Shown: piece by piece, positions 1-11,855 of the stretch
How positions within the stretch are numbered: position 1 is the stretch's first letter
Layout of the letters: every line of letters starts with the position of its first letter
Assembly (NCBI GenBank): GCA_964023205.1
Contig: OZ026834.1
Span: 33,642,756-33,706,755, forward strand
DNA: 64,000 nucleotides
Direction of reading: 5' to 3'
From: Lutraria lutraria
Taxonomy: Eukaryota; Mollusca; Bivalvia; Venerida; Mactridae
The notes under the pieces: generated by a model
What the model saw: only the letters and a program-made list of their open reading frames with translations
Database searches by the model: none
Told to the model about the DNA's origin: nothing
Made by a program: the position numbers and the translations under genes

Positions 1-3000
1 AGACTATGTGTACGACTTTTGCAAATACGCTGACATATGTAATAGAACCGCAACAAAACAACCGCCACCGGGACAGATCTCGTGCTGTAAATCTTGTAGC
101 TGTGCTGATGATTGTGGACTTAAGTTGAACTGTTGTTTTGATTACCTGGATAAGTACAAACTAGAAGAAAATGGCAAGATAACGTGTATTGAACCTATAA
201 GTGGAACTGTTCCACGCAGTATACAAAGGAATTATTACTTCATGGTCACCTCGTGTTCATATTTTGGTACATCGACTAGCTCAAAAGAGGACAACTGTCA
301 TTGGGTTGGTGACAATGCTGGTAGTCTACTTGCACCAGTTACTGACCTTGTTAGTAACACAACCTTTATTAATGAAGATTGTGCCCGATGTAACAACGTC
401 TATAACACAGTAAAATGGAACTATTTTTATTCCGACGATACAAAATATGCAAAAAAAATCTCTTCTATTCTATGGACAATGGAAACCAACTTTAAAAGAC
501 AAATAGGAAACAAAATATTTGTGCCGCAAAAGAAAATCATGTCGTCTACGAAGGAATGTTATAGGTCTTTAAGCCAAACATGTCACGGCACTTCTCCGTA
601 TTATAATGTATGCCGAAGTCTCAATGCACCTATAATCAATAATCGTGTTCAGTTCAAGAATATTGGTTGCAAGTTATGTTCTATTGGAGAAAGACCAATG
701 GAATGTTTCGACAAGTCATACGCTAGAAGCTTGTATTCGGGTACCCTTACTGTGCTGATGGACAACATCGTGTTAGAAACTTTTGAACAAAACATTGGAG
801 TCTCAGATAAGATGTCACTTGATGGAACATGCAAGTCATGGAGTGTGAAATCACCAAAGAAGGTATTTTAACTTTGTGATGTCTTTTTAACAATTGCCTT
901 ATTGTTTTACTTTGATCGAAATGTTTTGCATCACATGAAATATTAATATGGAATCTACAGAAAATATTAACATTTACTTGTTATTGGGTACACAAACCCG
1001 CGATTCATACGCATACTTATTTATAACAGAAATTATTAATGAAGATAAGAAAAGAATTTATAGAAAACAAAAACACATACAAAAATTGATCACGTGACTA
1101 CTAACCGCAGCGGGTAGTTTTAGTCTTGATCCCGATTTTGCTAATTTCAAAGCAAACGTAGCGATAGGGGAAGAAACTACGGGATGTTTGTAATACTGAA
1201 TGTGTCTATTTCTAGAAGACGCTTGCAGCGAAAAGTGTTATTGAGACATCCCAACGAATTCTTTGTGCGTATTGAGAACATATTAGAAAAATATTGAGTT
1301 ATGACGGGTTGAAAAAGACCAGTGATGACATTTATCTCACGAGGTGTGACCGATATGCTCGTAAAACATTCATATTTGCGACAAATTGGAAATGAAACAG
1401 ATGTGTTCGACAAACAAAAGGATGGACACTCGAAGTACATTTGTCTCACATTCTGTCATATCCTACTAGAAGTCTACATGTACTTAAAAGTAAACTGTAT
1501 CTGCTTCGAACATTGTCCGGAAAGAAGGATATAGAAATAAGCTGCCTGTCTGTCTCTCCGTTCGTCTGTCAGTCCATATTTACAAACTGAATATTATGTG
1601 CGATAACATACCTACTTAGAGATGTATCATAAATCACTCAATCGAATAGAGTCTTTACTTGAAGTCTACACCATTACGAAACCGCCGTCGGTCGCTACCT
1701 CTCCTACATAATCGGTTTATTATCATGCTAATTCATAGAATACATGTACATGTAGTTCATTTTTCTTACAAATTCTTCATGTATTTATTGTTTCATTTTA
1801 GTAATCAATTTAAAAAATGTACGTTGCCGATAGGAATGTGCAGGCTAAATAAATAATCATCATATTTTCATAAAAATATCCATTTTCTGAGGTGACAGTG
1901 TAAGATCTCGTGTTACAATGTCTCGCGTCGCGTCTCGTCGGAATATCGCCCGATATTTGTGTCTCGCCTTAAGGATGCGAGGCGTGATATTCCATATGTC
2001 ACTAACGGGATGCCGTATGTTTCAGTCTACACCTCATGGTTCCGCCAATCATATTTTTTGAATTACAGATATTTGAATTAATACTTTCACTGCAGTTTTT
2101 AGGTTTAAGATTTTATAAAAAAGCATTATCAAACCACATGATGATTAGATTGACATGAGGTAAAACAGCGAACCTCGATTCAAAATTTATTTCTGCCGTG
2201 GAAAATTATGTGACAAATGTGTTTGTGTTTCAGAAAAAATGACGTGAGACAAATGTGCTTTCTTGTAATTTTATCGGAGCGCATTTGTCACACAAATGTG
2301 TTTTTTTGGTTAGACATTTGGGGTCCCATTTGTCTTATGTGAGACAAATGCTACCGCATCAGTCTTACGTACGACAAATGTGCTCCGAGACGAATTTCCT
2401 GCTTCACAGCTCAGTTCATTTAATCGTAAAACAGCTTTTTTGCAATTATGTTTGAATGTAAGCAATTGACAAACCAAATAACTAGGCCAGCAAAGCTATC
2501 ACCAAAGTCCGTACCTTACGTTGAAATATTCCACGAATAAATCTAATATCTGTCTTGACGAAATGTACTATAAACTAATAAAATATATGAACGCATAATA
2601 TAATTTTAATATGTCTGACAAAATCAACTATATGAACTAACAATCAGAGATTTTGGAACACAGATGATTAATTATCATAGCTAATGTAGTACATACCGTG
2701 AATTATGATTTATTATAGTTCTAACATCATTGTAAGCTAATGCAGTGCATACTGTGAATTAAGATTTATTTGGCTTCTAATATTTCATATTTTTGTGTTT
2801 ATTACAGAATCGATGTCTACAGATTTATTGTCCAGAAAGTATGATCAGAACGGCTAACGGTTGCCAGTACATGTTTGTCACCTGGGTCGCAGCGGCGATT
2901 TTAATGCGTGTCAAACTTGTACCTAATCCTACAACACCACTTCCTGTGGCGGCCATAAAGTCACTCTCAAAACATGATCTATCAGACATAAACGCATGGA

Positions 3001-3983
3001 TTGAGCTACCCTGTAATCGCCTTAAACCTTTCTTATTTGACATTTATTATGAAAATGCTAGTCTTATTCATGTAAAATCAATGGACGTTCACTTAAAGAA
3101 AATACTCAACGATTTGGTATTTTCGCCATCATTTTTCCTTCCACAGTTGAAGAAATGTGCTGAACTACCCTGGCGCATATATTTGGGTAATTCTTCGTAC
3201 GAACTGATCCCAGAACTGAGCCGATATTCTAATTACGTGCAAGATGGCCGAACAAGCATTAAATGGAGTGGAAACAACAGTCATTTGGAATTTGTACGCC
3301 CCAAGTTATACGATGAATTGACATATGTATCCATTTATCCTTTGATTACTAGAATTAAACGTGGTTTACTGCTCGACGTTAAGAAGACATTTTTTTGTCA
3401 TCAGGTTGGTGCAAATCAGTACTTACATCTTACCCATCATTAGTAGTTAAAATGATTTTTAATCTTCTTCAAAATATTTATATATATTATGCAGTCAAAC
3501 CTGTATTAGCGGCCACCTCCGAAAGAAGTCCACTGATTGCTGACCGGAAAAGGAGGATGCATAGTGAATGGCAGTACTTTTTAACGAAGTTGTCGATTAA
3601 TGGCACGACACTTACGATCATGCTATATAGAATACTTCTTCGTGTTTTTCCGAATCCGAGGATATAATAAAACATTAAGTGCCATCATTGAAATGATTTT
3701 GGCAATTATTCTATTCCAGGTCCGAGTTCCATTTGACGAGATAGAAATGAATATAGAAGAAATTCGAATTTTGTCAACCAACAAAACGCTTGGAAATAAC
3801 GAATTCGACGTAAACAATGCCTCAAAGTTCGGTTTCGATGGAAACGATTCCAGCGTGTCCGTGTGCTTAGAGGACTATCTTAAAAGTGGTAACAATGGCC
3901 AAAAAGATACAGATAATTTGATCGGATATACATTTCTGATATACTTATTTATCTTTGTGGTCGAAAAACTTAGATCGGTATGA
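1..3983 (+). CDS. Receptor-ectodomain-like Cys-rich membrane protein, copy 1 (5' end outside window)
   Basis: Three exons: 1-862 (open from the left edge, reading from base 2), 2808-3404 and 3720-3983. All junctions are phase 0: exon 1 ends AAG/gtattt, exon 2 is bounded by attacag/AAT and CAG/gttggt, and exon 3 is preceded by ttccag. Comparison with copies 2 and 3 shows that about 27 N-terminal residues, including the signal peptide, lie left of the window. Exon 1 has a Cys cluster (CCKSCSCADDC..CCFD) that looks somatomedin-B-like, then many spaced cysteines and N-glycosylation sequons. Exon 3 ends with a hydrophobic helix (LIGYTFLIYLFIFVV) and TGA a few residues later. The ectodomain resembles bivalve Methuselah/secretin-like GPCR N-termini, judged from general family knowledge. 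No seven-helix exon follows. The terminal TCG/GTATGA could also be a splice donor, so the C-terminus is uncertain. A cell-surface role is inferred; the ligand is unknown. Confidence 0.72.
863..2807 (+). other. Intron 1 of copy 1, with short ACAAATG-rich block
   Basis: This intron of about 1.95 kb has no coding exon that I can support; the short reading frames in it are not conserved in copies 2 and 3. Positions 1940-1993 hold a small inverted repeat (GGAATATCGCC against GGCGTGATATTCC). Positions 2210-2395 contain the core ACAAATG or its complement CATTTGT many times in both orientations. The first 100 bases and the last 150 bases are alignable with the matching introns of copies 2 and 3. Confidence 0.5.
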
Positions 3984-4140
3984 AAAATGTAATGACGCTC
4001 AGCTGTAAGAAAGATAGACTCGGCAGTTGTTATACTCAATTATTATCGTCATTCAAACTTCAACAACCTTAGTTTAATCTGCGCATAGTAAGAATTTAGC
4101 TTGAGGTGCAGATTTCACTACGAAATGGAAATTCAGTATC

Positions 4141-4301
4141 AACAGTCAAATCTGTGAACTAAGGCCACCTTCTGGAAAGACAAAGTGTGACCTTTACCAA
4201 CAGGTGGTATTTTTCGAAGGTCATTTTGTTCAGTCAAAATAATGACGGTTTTCAAAAGAATGACATTTATCTTTTGCCGGAGGAGGCCTTGTTTGACTGC
4301 A
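4141..4301. mobile_element. MITE with ACAGTCAAA termini
   Basis: The element begins ACAGTCAAATCTGTGAAC and ends with the inverted form, TTTGACTGC. Its interior has repeated 'ggccacc', 'aggtcattttgtt' and 'aaaagaatgacattt' blocks. Related copies occur at 7996-8140, 17111-17380, 35007-35172, 42144-42322 and 51678-51863. It is non-coding. Confidence 0.65.
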
Positions 4302-4404
4302 TTTTCTGTACAATGTATTTCATGAAAGGTGGTACGACAGCGATTCATCTGATTTTTATTTGGCGCTATAAATATGTGCTTACTTTAAAATGGGATTCGA
4401 ATAG

Positions 4405-4480
4405 AACAGTGGTGAGGAGCTAGTGATAACAAGTCAGTGACCTTAACAACTCGACCATAGAGGCCCTGGATATGATTCTG
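4405..4480 (-). mobile_element. tRNA-derived SINE head fragment
   Basis: Read on the minus strand it gives an A-box-like TATGGTCGAGTTGTTAAG and a B-box-like ATTCGAATCCCA about 55 bases later. The same fragment is found in the duplicated flank at 8232-8312, so it was inserted before that duplication. Confidence 0.55.
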
Positions 4481-5229
4481 CTTAAGCCGAAAAGCCAATG
4501 AATGGAAAACCTATCTTACTGAACATTTTACAAAGACTAAGCAGAATTACAAATCATGGTAAAGCTCTGTTTAAGCACTTAAATCTTAGTGCAGTGATAA
4601 ATATGTTAGGATATTTGAATATCGATTATACTTTCAACACAGATGTATAGATATAATTTGTTTTATCTCTTCCATAACCTTTTCGTGTAGTATTGTTAGG
4701 TAGATGAAACTTGTAACAGTAAATACTAGTACAATGTGATGCCAATGATAGAAGACCAAACATAATAATATAGTTTTATTCCGTATAAAGACCCCCACCT
4801 CCCACAAAACTACAATCCGAAAAACCCACCGACCCAAAACTAACCGAACGAATGGAAACATACAAAACAAGGACAAAAACAGTCTTCTCCTGAGATGACG
4901 CCTTGGAACGGTCTGTAATATGGTAACAGGAGTTTAAACAGGTTTCATGGTAAAAATAATAAAACTAGCAATTGACATACATCGTTGCAGTATTATCGTT
5001 GACAGAATGATACACTTTAATACGTACAAGAACAACGTTTGGGTACACAATAAAAACTTCAGCATTAAAGTTTCTAATGGCCATACACGAAATAATTTTA
5101 GGAGCAATCAGAGTGTATCCAAGATACGAAAGACGTTTACCTTCTAAAATTTGTTGCGATTGATTTTGCCCATTGTCAAGTTTACAAATAATTGAACAGA
5201 CAATTCAAACAAGGTTGCATAAATATAAC

Positions 5230-6850
5230 ATACATTATCATTATCAATTATACAGTACAATGTAATTCATGACAAGACAAAGGCTAAGGGTTGTAGCATT
5301 AACAAAGACGATAGTATGTATTATAATTAGCAGTATCTGGAATTGGTCATTTTTACTAACGATACAAAGGCTGGCAAAAATAAGAACTTTTATACATACA
5401 TAAAAAAACAATAAAACAGAAAGCTGTGGTGTGGCTTCCTTCAAACATGAAGATCAAATGTTTACAGATCCTGTTGACAAGGTAAACGTCTAAAACACAC
5501 AATTTGAATCGGCTTTCTCCAAACAACATTCCCAAAGCCTGTCCCAGTCGAGCAGACAGAAGCTTACACCAAACAATCAACCAATCACGCCTAAGGTCCT
5601 TATCACTGAAGAAGGAGATAACAAGCTTCTAAAAGGGTTAACCCAAATGAAGCTTCTGGACTAGATCAAAGATCATCTAGGTTATTGAAAGAGCTCCACA
5701 CTGAGGTCACTCATATAGTCACACATATCTCTTGGAACTGGTATTGTCCCAAATGATTGGAGGCCTGTAGAAATTGTGTCAAATAGTATGCCATTTTATG
5801 ATGAATACAACATACTTAACCAATATCAATACGACTTCAGATCAAAACATAATTGTAAGTCCCAATTAGTTAGTTTCGCCCAAGAGGGCCATGATGCTCT
5901 GGAACACAGTCATCAAACAGATGTAATTGTCATGGACTTCAATAAAGCCTTAATAAAGTGGGCCATCATAAACCTACCCTAAAACTGCAAAAGATTATGC
6001 ATAAATAGGGAGCGAACAAACTGGGTCCACTCATATCTTAAGTCAAGGTCACAACAAGTGGTAATTGAAGATAAAAAATCAGACACTGCCAATCCTGTCA
6101 GGGGTCTCTCAAGGTTCTGTGCTAGGCCCCTGTTTATTTCTATCATATATCAATAACCTTCCAGATAGTGTCAAATGTAAAGTGAGACGTTTCACAGACA
6201 ACATATTAGTATACCTTATAGTAAAATCCATAGATGATGCCTAAATATTACAGAAAGATATTCAGTCTCTAGAGTTATGGGAAAATATTGCAGAATCATA
6301 CGAAAAACAAGAAAAATAAAACCTATAATAATTCTATATACATGTACTTTACATGGAATCGAATTAAAATCAACATAATTTTTTTTTATGTAGCTAAATA
6401 AGTATTTTGGTGTAGCAATACGTCACGACCTCTCCTGAACCAAACACATAAATCATGTACTAGTAATTGCTAATGTGAAGAGAAATGCTAAAAACGTTCA
6501 GCTGCAAGATACATTGATAATGATTATAGTAGTCATAGCAGAGTTACTAACGTGCTAACAGACATTAACTAGCAAACATTATAACAACGACGAAACATTA
6601 ATTTTGTGCAGTAAAATTTCTCTATAAAATTCAAAACAACATTGTCTAGATATAGACCACCACCATCTCGCCCGAACCAGAAATATGAATTATTTAATAT
6701 ATTTCTCTAGAACTCAGTACCATGCAAAATCTTACTTTCCTAGGACTATCCGTCTGTGGAATAGTCTCCCCTTAGAAATCCAGACCAGCCCCAGTTTAAA
6801 CATCTTTGCTGAGCGGCTAGTCCCATTCTGAAAAACCTAATTATGTACAA
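5230..6850 (+). pseudogene. Decayed LINE (endonuclease-RT linker, RT and C-terminus)
   Basis: Broken frames read in LINE order. First comes the linker before the RT (FKHEDQMFTD, then 'KVLITEEG' near 5590). Next is an RT segment around 5776-5960 (YQYDFRSKHN, IVMDFNKA). A block near 6110-6240 reads SQGSVLGPCLF, YINNLPDSVK and FTDN where an active RT has FADD. A C-terminal block near 6730-6830 reads FPRTIRLWNSLP. Stops and frameshifts make it inactive. The 5' part and flanking DNA match 18215-18660 downstream of copy 2, so the insertion predates the gene duplication. Confidence 0.75.
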
Positions 6851-7843
6851 TATGTTCTTAGCTTTGGCCTTGTAGATATTTGCATCTGTATATCTTTTAG
6901 TATTGCACAAAACATCGCGTCTCCTAGTCATAATCGTCAACGATTGATGCTGTAATATATAGACGTAGATATGTGTAATTACTGAAATTTGCAAATAATT
7001 TATTTTATAGATTTATACAAAGAACTGATTTATTTTAGAAGTTTATATAAAGAACCTAAACCAAAATGAAATTATTCGCGATTCAGTTTCAATATTGAAC
7101 GGTTTGGCGCCCCTTTCACCACCTATTTTTGGAATTTTAACTGAACTTTTTCTAAAACGTTGTTGGTGCAGACCCGTATCTCACAACCATATCTATAAAA
7201 CAAGCAACTTTGTCGTTTTGCCGAATAAATCTTTTTGTAAGTCGATCGGTAGCATAAGGTTTTTTTGGGTTCTTGTTTAATGAGTACATCGCGTTTGTGA
7301 ATTGTGTCGCTTCTTTGTCGATGTTTGCTTTCGAAGCCTGAAAGCAACCGTTTGAGCTAATATTAATCCCTAGATAATTATATTAATTTACGATTTCGAT
7401 AGTTTTATTTTTATAAGTAAAATTGTATAATTTGTTACCATTACTGTAAAGTGAACAACCTTCGTTATCAAAATTTGGTTCAATATGGTCTTACAACCGT
7501 TTTGTTGTTCTTTTAATCGCCAAACATAATACTATGCTTGTAGTGTTCAGATATGGAGTCGATTTCATTTTGTAAATCAAGAAAAGGATTTTCTATAGCA
7601 TACATTGTATATTAAATTTTCTGGTAGAAGGTAAACTACACCATACAAACAATTACCTGTACCCATAATTGTATCTAAAAGAATATAACATATAACATTT
7701 ACGATCAGTGTCTATAAAATTTGCTTATCGGGTCAAGTATTTCTTAACTCCGATACATATAACACTTTATTTTTACCACTAGCGACTGTTTGCCTATCTT
7801 TGAAATATAAATAATGGTTGGGTAGCTTTATATTGTCATTAAA
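6851..7843. other. Intergenic, nothing recognisable
   Basis: AT-rich sequence. The first 150 bases still match the 3' flank of the LINE remnant below copy 2 (18745-18850, 'cgtcaacgattg' against 'cgtcagcgattg'). I see no gene or RNA in the rest. Confidence 0.4.
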
Positions 7844-7995
7844 TGTAATGACGCTCAGCTGTAAGAAAGATATCATAAAAATCTAATACTCAAGTATTAT
7901 CGTCATTCAAATCTCAACAACCTTAGTTCAATCTCCGCAAAATAATAATTTAGCTTGATGTGCAGATTTCACTATTAAATGGAAATTCAGTGTCA

Positions 7996-8140
7996 ACAGT
8001 CAAATATGTAAACTAAGGCCACCTTCGGGAAAGACTAAGTATGACCCTTTCCAACAAGTGGTATTTTAGGAGGTCATTTTTAAAAGAATGGCATTTGTTC
8101 ACAAAGTGGCTTTGTGTCCTCTAAAACAGGTTTGACTGCA
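7996..8140. mobile_element. MITE with ACAGTCAAA termini (copy in orphan flank)
   Basis: It begins ACAGTCAAATATGTAAAC and ends AAACAGGTTTGACTGC, the same family and position as the copy at 4141-4301. Confidence 0.6.
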
Positions 8141-8231
8141 TTTTCTGTACAATGTATTTCATGAAAGGTGGTACGACAGCGATTCATCTGACTTTTATTT
8201 GGCGCTATATAAGTCTGTGCTTCCTTTAAAA

Positions 8232-8312
8232 TGGGATTCGAACGCTTAGCGGCGAGGAGCTAGTGGTAACAAGTGGAGTGACCATAACAACTCGACCACG
8301 GAGGTCCTGGCT
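8232..8312 (-). mobile_element. tRNA-derived SINE head fragment (copy in orphan flank)
   Basis: Minus-strand tRNA-like head with 'gtggtcgagttgtta' and 'gttcgaatccca', the duplicate of 4405-4480. Confidence 0.5.
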
Positions 8313-8814
8313 ATGATTCTGCTCCAGTCTTAAAGGTAAAGAATGGAAAACATATCTTACTGAACATTTTACCAATACTAAGCAGTATCACCAGTTATGG
8401 CAAAGCATACATAGATTCAACTCTGTGTTAGCGACAATTTCCAAATAATGACCACATTGTCAATTAAATCCACGTCATGCTTTTTCTAACGGTGGACTTT
8501 GTTCACAGGTTTGACTGTATATCGTTATACCAAATTTAAGGGCTGAGATTCGAACACTGAAATTTTAGTGATGTGATAAATGTGAAGATATTTTATCACT
8601 GATCATACTTTTAACTCAGATGTATACAATATTAAGGTTGTTAAACTTCTGTAGTCCTAATACTGACAAACATTCTGTGAAAGTGTAAAAATGTGTTAGA
8701 TGTACATTGTATATGTAAAACAATATATAATGGATAATTGCAAGAAGAACTTGGGTCATAAAATGACTAGTTTAGGTACTAGCCGCAAAAATCATAGCTA
8801 TGAATAATAAATCA

Positions 8815-9972
8815 CTTCCACCCAAAAAAATACGACACCAACTATGTTCAGACTGATGGAATAGCCATTGGATCCAAGCTTGGAAAAAACTTTGCTTGTA
8901 CATATATGCGTATTTGGGACAGGAAACTAACCCAGTTTGAGAAACAGCCCATCTTCTATAAAAGATTCATTGATGATGGATTTGGACTATGGACCCATAG
9001 CGAGGAAAGCTTGAAGTCATTTACAGAATATGCCAATAGCATTCATAGTAACATCAATATCGAGCTGCGATACAGTCACTTCACCATTGAATTTCTTGAC
9101 ACCAATGTGCGCTTAGATAATGGCAGACTAATAACAGATCTATACATCAAACCTACAACCTTCAAAATAAGTCAAACCACCCCCCTCACACTAAAAAGGC
9201 CGTACCGTATGGATTGGGTATACGAATTAGAAGTATATGTCAAAATGATGAGGATTACCAGAAAAGACGTCGTGAACTTAAACAACAGTTGCGCAAAAGA
9301 GGTTACTCGGGTAAACAAATCGAGGCACAGCTACAGAAAGTGGATGACATACCCAGAGAAGAATTACTTCAATACAAACAAAAACAAGATAAATGTAACA
9401 GAGTTCCCCTTGTACTTACTTACGCCAAACAACTACCAAATATAGGAGCCATTTTGCATAAACACATGGGCCTACTGCACAAATCAGACAGGATGCCGGA
9501 AGTGTTCAAGGAGCCACCAATGGCAGCCTATAGGCGGGATCGCAACCTTGAAGACATACTTGTCCTTGGTAAATTAAAGAAAGTTATACATCAACATAGA
9601 CGACAATATCTGCCTAACTGCAGGACGTGTCAGATTAAATCGGACAAGGACATCAACTGTACTGAGAAAGATGTTGTCTATGGATTGATGTGTACAACGT
9701 GCGATAAGACGGTATATGTTGGCGAAACAGGAAGGGAGCTGAAAGAACGAATGAGGGAACACCTGCGCGATATTCGACTTAACAAGGAAAGGGCAGTATC
9801 GTTTCATTTTAATAGTAAAGGGCATTCAATTAAGAATCTTAAGGTGACTATTTTAGAAAAAGTTCGTGGCCGGTCTAAGTCGCTTCGTCTCATTAAAGAG
9901 AGCGAATGGATAAATAAGCTCAACACCAAGTTTCCATCTGGACTTAATTCCAGAGAAGTACGCCAAATGTAA
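8815..9972 (+). mobile_element. Penelope-like element, 5'-truncated: RT end plus GIY-YIG endonuclease
   Basis: The first frame covers the end of the reverse transcriptase: AIGSKLGKNFACTYM, then FYKRFIDDGFGLW (motif C with the catalytic Asp pair), then EFLDTNVRL. A frameshift near 9150-9210 moves to a second frame running to TAA at 9970-9972. That frame has a basic linker (YQKRRRELKQQLRKRGY), a Cys-rich knuckle (CRTC...CTTC) and a GIY-YIG nuclease with VVYGLMCTTC, TVYVGETGR, the Arg of ELKERMREH and the Glu of KESEWINKLN. RT followed by GIY-YIG is the Penelope-like architecture. The N-terminal RT is missing. The endonuclease half has no internal stop, so the insertion is fairly recent, but the element cannot be autonomous. 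Confidence 0.85.
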
Positions 9973-11005
9973 AATGACGTCGTGACGTCGTGACGTCATA
10001 TCTTTCAATATTACGGGAAATGACGTCTGATATTTTTTAAACACACGTGTAAACAAATAAATTATATTGAGAATAAAATTGTCTGTAAAAATGAGTACAG
10101 AATTGACGTCGTCTCCATTTTAATGCAATGTGAGCAAATTAAGTAGAATTACTTCAGAATTTAGATCATTTTCCTTTCTTCTGACATTGTTTTAATGCAG
10201 TACCGGATATAGCATTGAACCATTTTATCACATAACCTGCGGTACAGGAGTGCCGTAAAGCCGTGACGTAAATATCGTTCGGCACTGCCAAACCGTGCAA
10301 TAAACATTCAAATTAGCCAAATCACACATTTGCATATTTTGTATTACTACGCTACTACGATATTTGTAAACATGGCCGACGTTCGATTCGTACCAGGCAA
10401 TTTCGTCAACATTGACGGGCGAGGCAAAGGTGTAGTTAATGAACGAGGGTTTGGAACTTTTTATATTGTTAGACTCTGTGACAGTGATTGTGAATTTGAA
10501 AGTACAAGGTTACTATCATTCATTGAAACCCCCGCTACATAGCAGACGAACCGATTCTTCTCCAGTTCAGCCTGCGAGGAAAAGACTCCGTATCCTGGCC
10601 TCTGACAGTTACTCCAAGTGATTCAATAAATCCAATTTACACGTTTCTAAACGGTCACAATACACAGTTTAAATAACTTATGTATATTTAAATATTGACA
10701 CTCGTGAACATTTCAGTACACATATCTAGACAAGGTCTCGGACGAATAGCGGATTTATGTTAAATGTTGTTTAGTTCGTTTTATAAATGATTTCAATGTG
10801 AATAAAATGATGTTTGTGTAAATGAAATAACGATTTGATGTCTTTTACCTTGCATTTTATTGCCAAATGATTAATTAATAGAAACATGCACTACTTTTTT
10901 GCGGTTGTGAACAGTAGTGAACAGTCTACACTAGACGTCTTGTATATAGGTCATCCTATAGTCTGTTTCATTTTCTGTGATCGTTTTTACGGTTATGTGA
11001 TAAAT
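9973..11005. other. Intergenic after the Penelope-like element
   Basis: It starts with a short GACGTC tandem (9976-10000) that may belong to the element's 3' end. It contains the small open frame at 10372-10542, listed separately. Otherwise it is AT-rich with nothing recognised. Confidence 0.4.
10372..10542 (+). CDS. Possible small protein, 56 aa
   Basis: The ATG has a good context (aacATGGCC) and opens a 56-residue frame beginning MADVRFVPGNFVNIDGRG and ending LLSFIETPAT, then TAG. The composition is protein-like (mixed, with acidic and hydrophobic residues) and differs from the surrounding AT-rich DNA. I do not recognise it. It lies just after the Penelope-like element and before the foldback at 11006-11150, so it may be part of a mobile element or the first exon of a lost gene. 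No copy is seen beside the other array genes. Confidence 0.25.
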   Translation: MADVRFVPGNFVNIDGRGKGVVNERGFGTFYIVRLCDSDCEFESTRLLSFIETPAT

Positions 11006-11150
11006 AGAATCTTACATTCGTGCTCATTCTTTACCACTTTTATTAAACTCGTTGACAAAAACAATATGACACTCGGCAGAGCCTCGTGTCATATTGTTTA
11101 GTCAACTCGTTTAATAAAAGTGGTAAGGAATGAGCACTCATTCAAGATCC
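11006..11150. repeat. Long foldback (inverted repeat) element
   Basis: The left arm, from GTGCTCATTCTTTACCACTT (11020), is mirrored by a right arm ending AAGTGGTAAGGAATGAGCAC (11137). The arms are about 55 bases with few mismatches, closed by a short loop around 11075-11085. Weaker pairing extends to about 11006 and 11150. The only reading frame across it is an artefact of the palindrome. It is probably a foldback MITE. Confidence 0.75.
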
Positions 11151-11855
11151 TCTATGTACTACATTTCACCTTTGCCATGTGGGAATCTTTAATTTTTGAG
11201 CGAAATGAGCGTATACTAGTAGTTTTTTATTATCGAAGTTATGTAGATAATTACTTATATAATTATTGTCCGTTGACGAAAGTGTCCTTTTTATAATGAG
11301 CCAATCCTTTTTGGTAACAAAGTTTACAATTAAGGATTAATTACGCCTTTAAGATTTTTTTCACGAAATATCTGCTTTTAGCGTAAAAAATCAGATTTTT
11401 TATGCAAATTCAATATGTAAAATTAAAACAGCCACCATACTGAAAGACATTTTTCAAATAAACTAATTTTCATTCAATTTGTATGTGTTTTTTTTTAATA
11501 TATTCATGATTTACAGAGTATGTTTTACGATAATTTGGTGTGATAATTCATTTGCTTTGTCATGTTATGACAGTTTATAGTTATTCAGTCATTCGTTTAA
11601 AAGAGTAAGAAATAAAGAACATTACTTTAATGTAGGCGATGAATTTAACTATACATGTATGTCAATCAACATTTATTCTGTAATTTTATTGGTTATTGAG
11701 TTGGATTAGACTGTTCATAAGCGGCAAAGAAAGAGCAAAACCTGACAGTTATAACTGTTCCTAGTTATTATATACATCTATGATAACATATAATTTGATA
11801 TAACTATACATAAACATTTTTTTGGTTATGTGAACAGAGCTTAAGAGCTGAATAA
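11151..11855 (+). promoter_or_regulatory. 5' flank of array gene copy 2
   Basis: AT-rich, with no open frame worth noting. From about 11560 to the ATG it aligns with the sequence upstream of copy 3 (21115-21364), sharing 'gacagtttatagttat', 'tttaatgtaggcgatga' and 'ttggttatgtgaacag'. This shared block is the best candidate for the family promoter and 5' UTR. The conserved 'gtgaacag' could also be a 3' splice site of a 5' UTR intron. Confidence 0.4.

Larger units (their letters stand above)
3984..5230 (+). repeat. Paralogous 3' flank of copy 1
   Basis: This non-coding flank begins AATGTAATGACGCTCAG and is recognisably shared with 7844-8640, with the flank of copy 2 (16914-18215) and more loosely with the flank of copy 3 (24589-25180). 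It contains a MITE at 4141-4301 and a SINE fragment at 4405-4480. Short reading frames here are not conserved and are treated as non-coding. Confidence 0.6.
7844..8640 (+). repeat. Orphan duplicate of the array gene 3' flank
   Basis: From AAATGTAATGACGCTCAGCTG onward this segment aligns with the DNA just after the exon 3 stop of copy 1 (from about 3986). It carries the same MITE (7996-8140) and SINE fragment (8232-8312), but no exon 3 lies in front of it. It looks like the remains of a further, deleted array member or a partial duplication. Confidence 0.65.
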
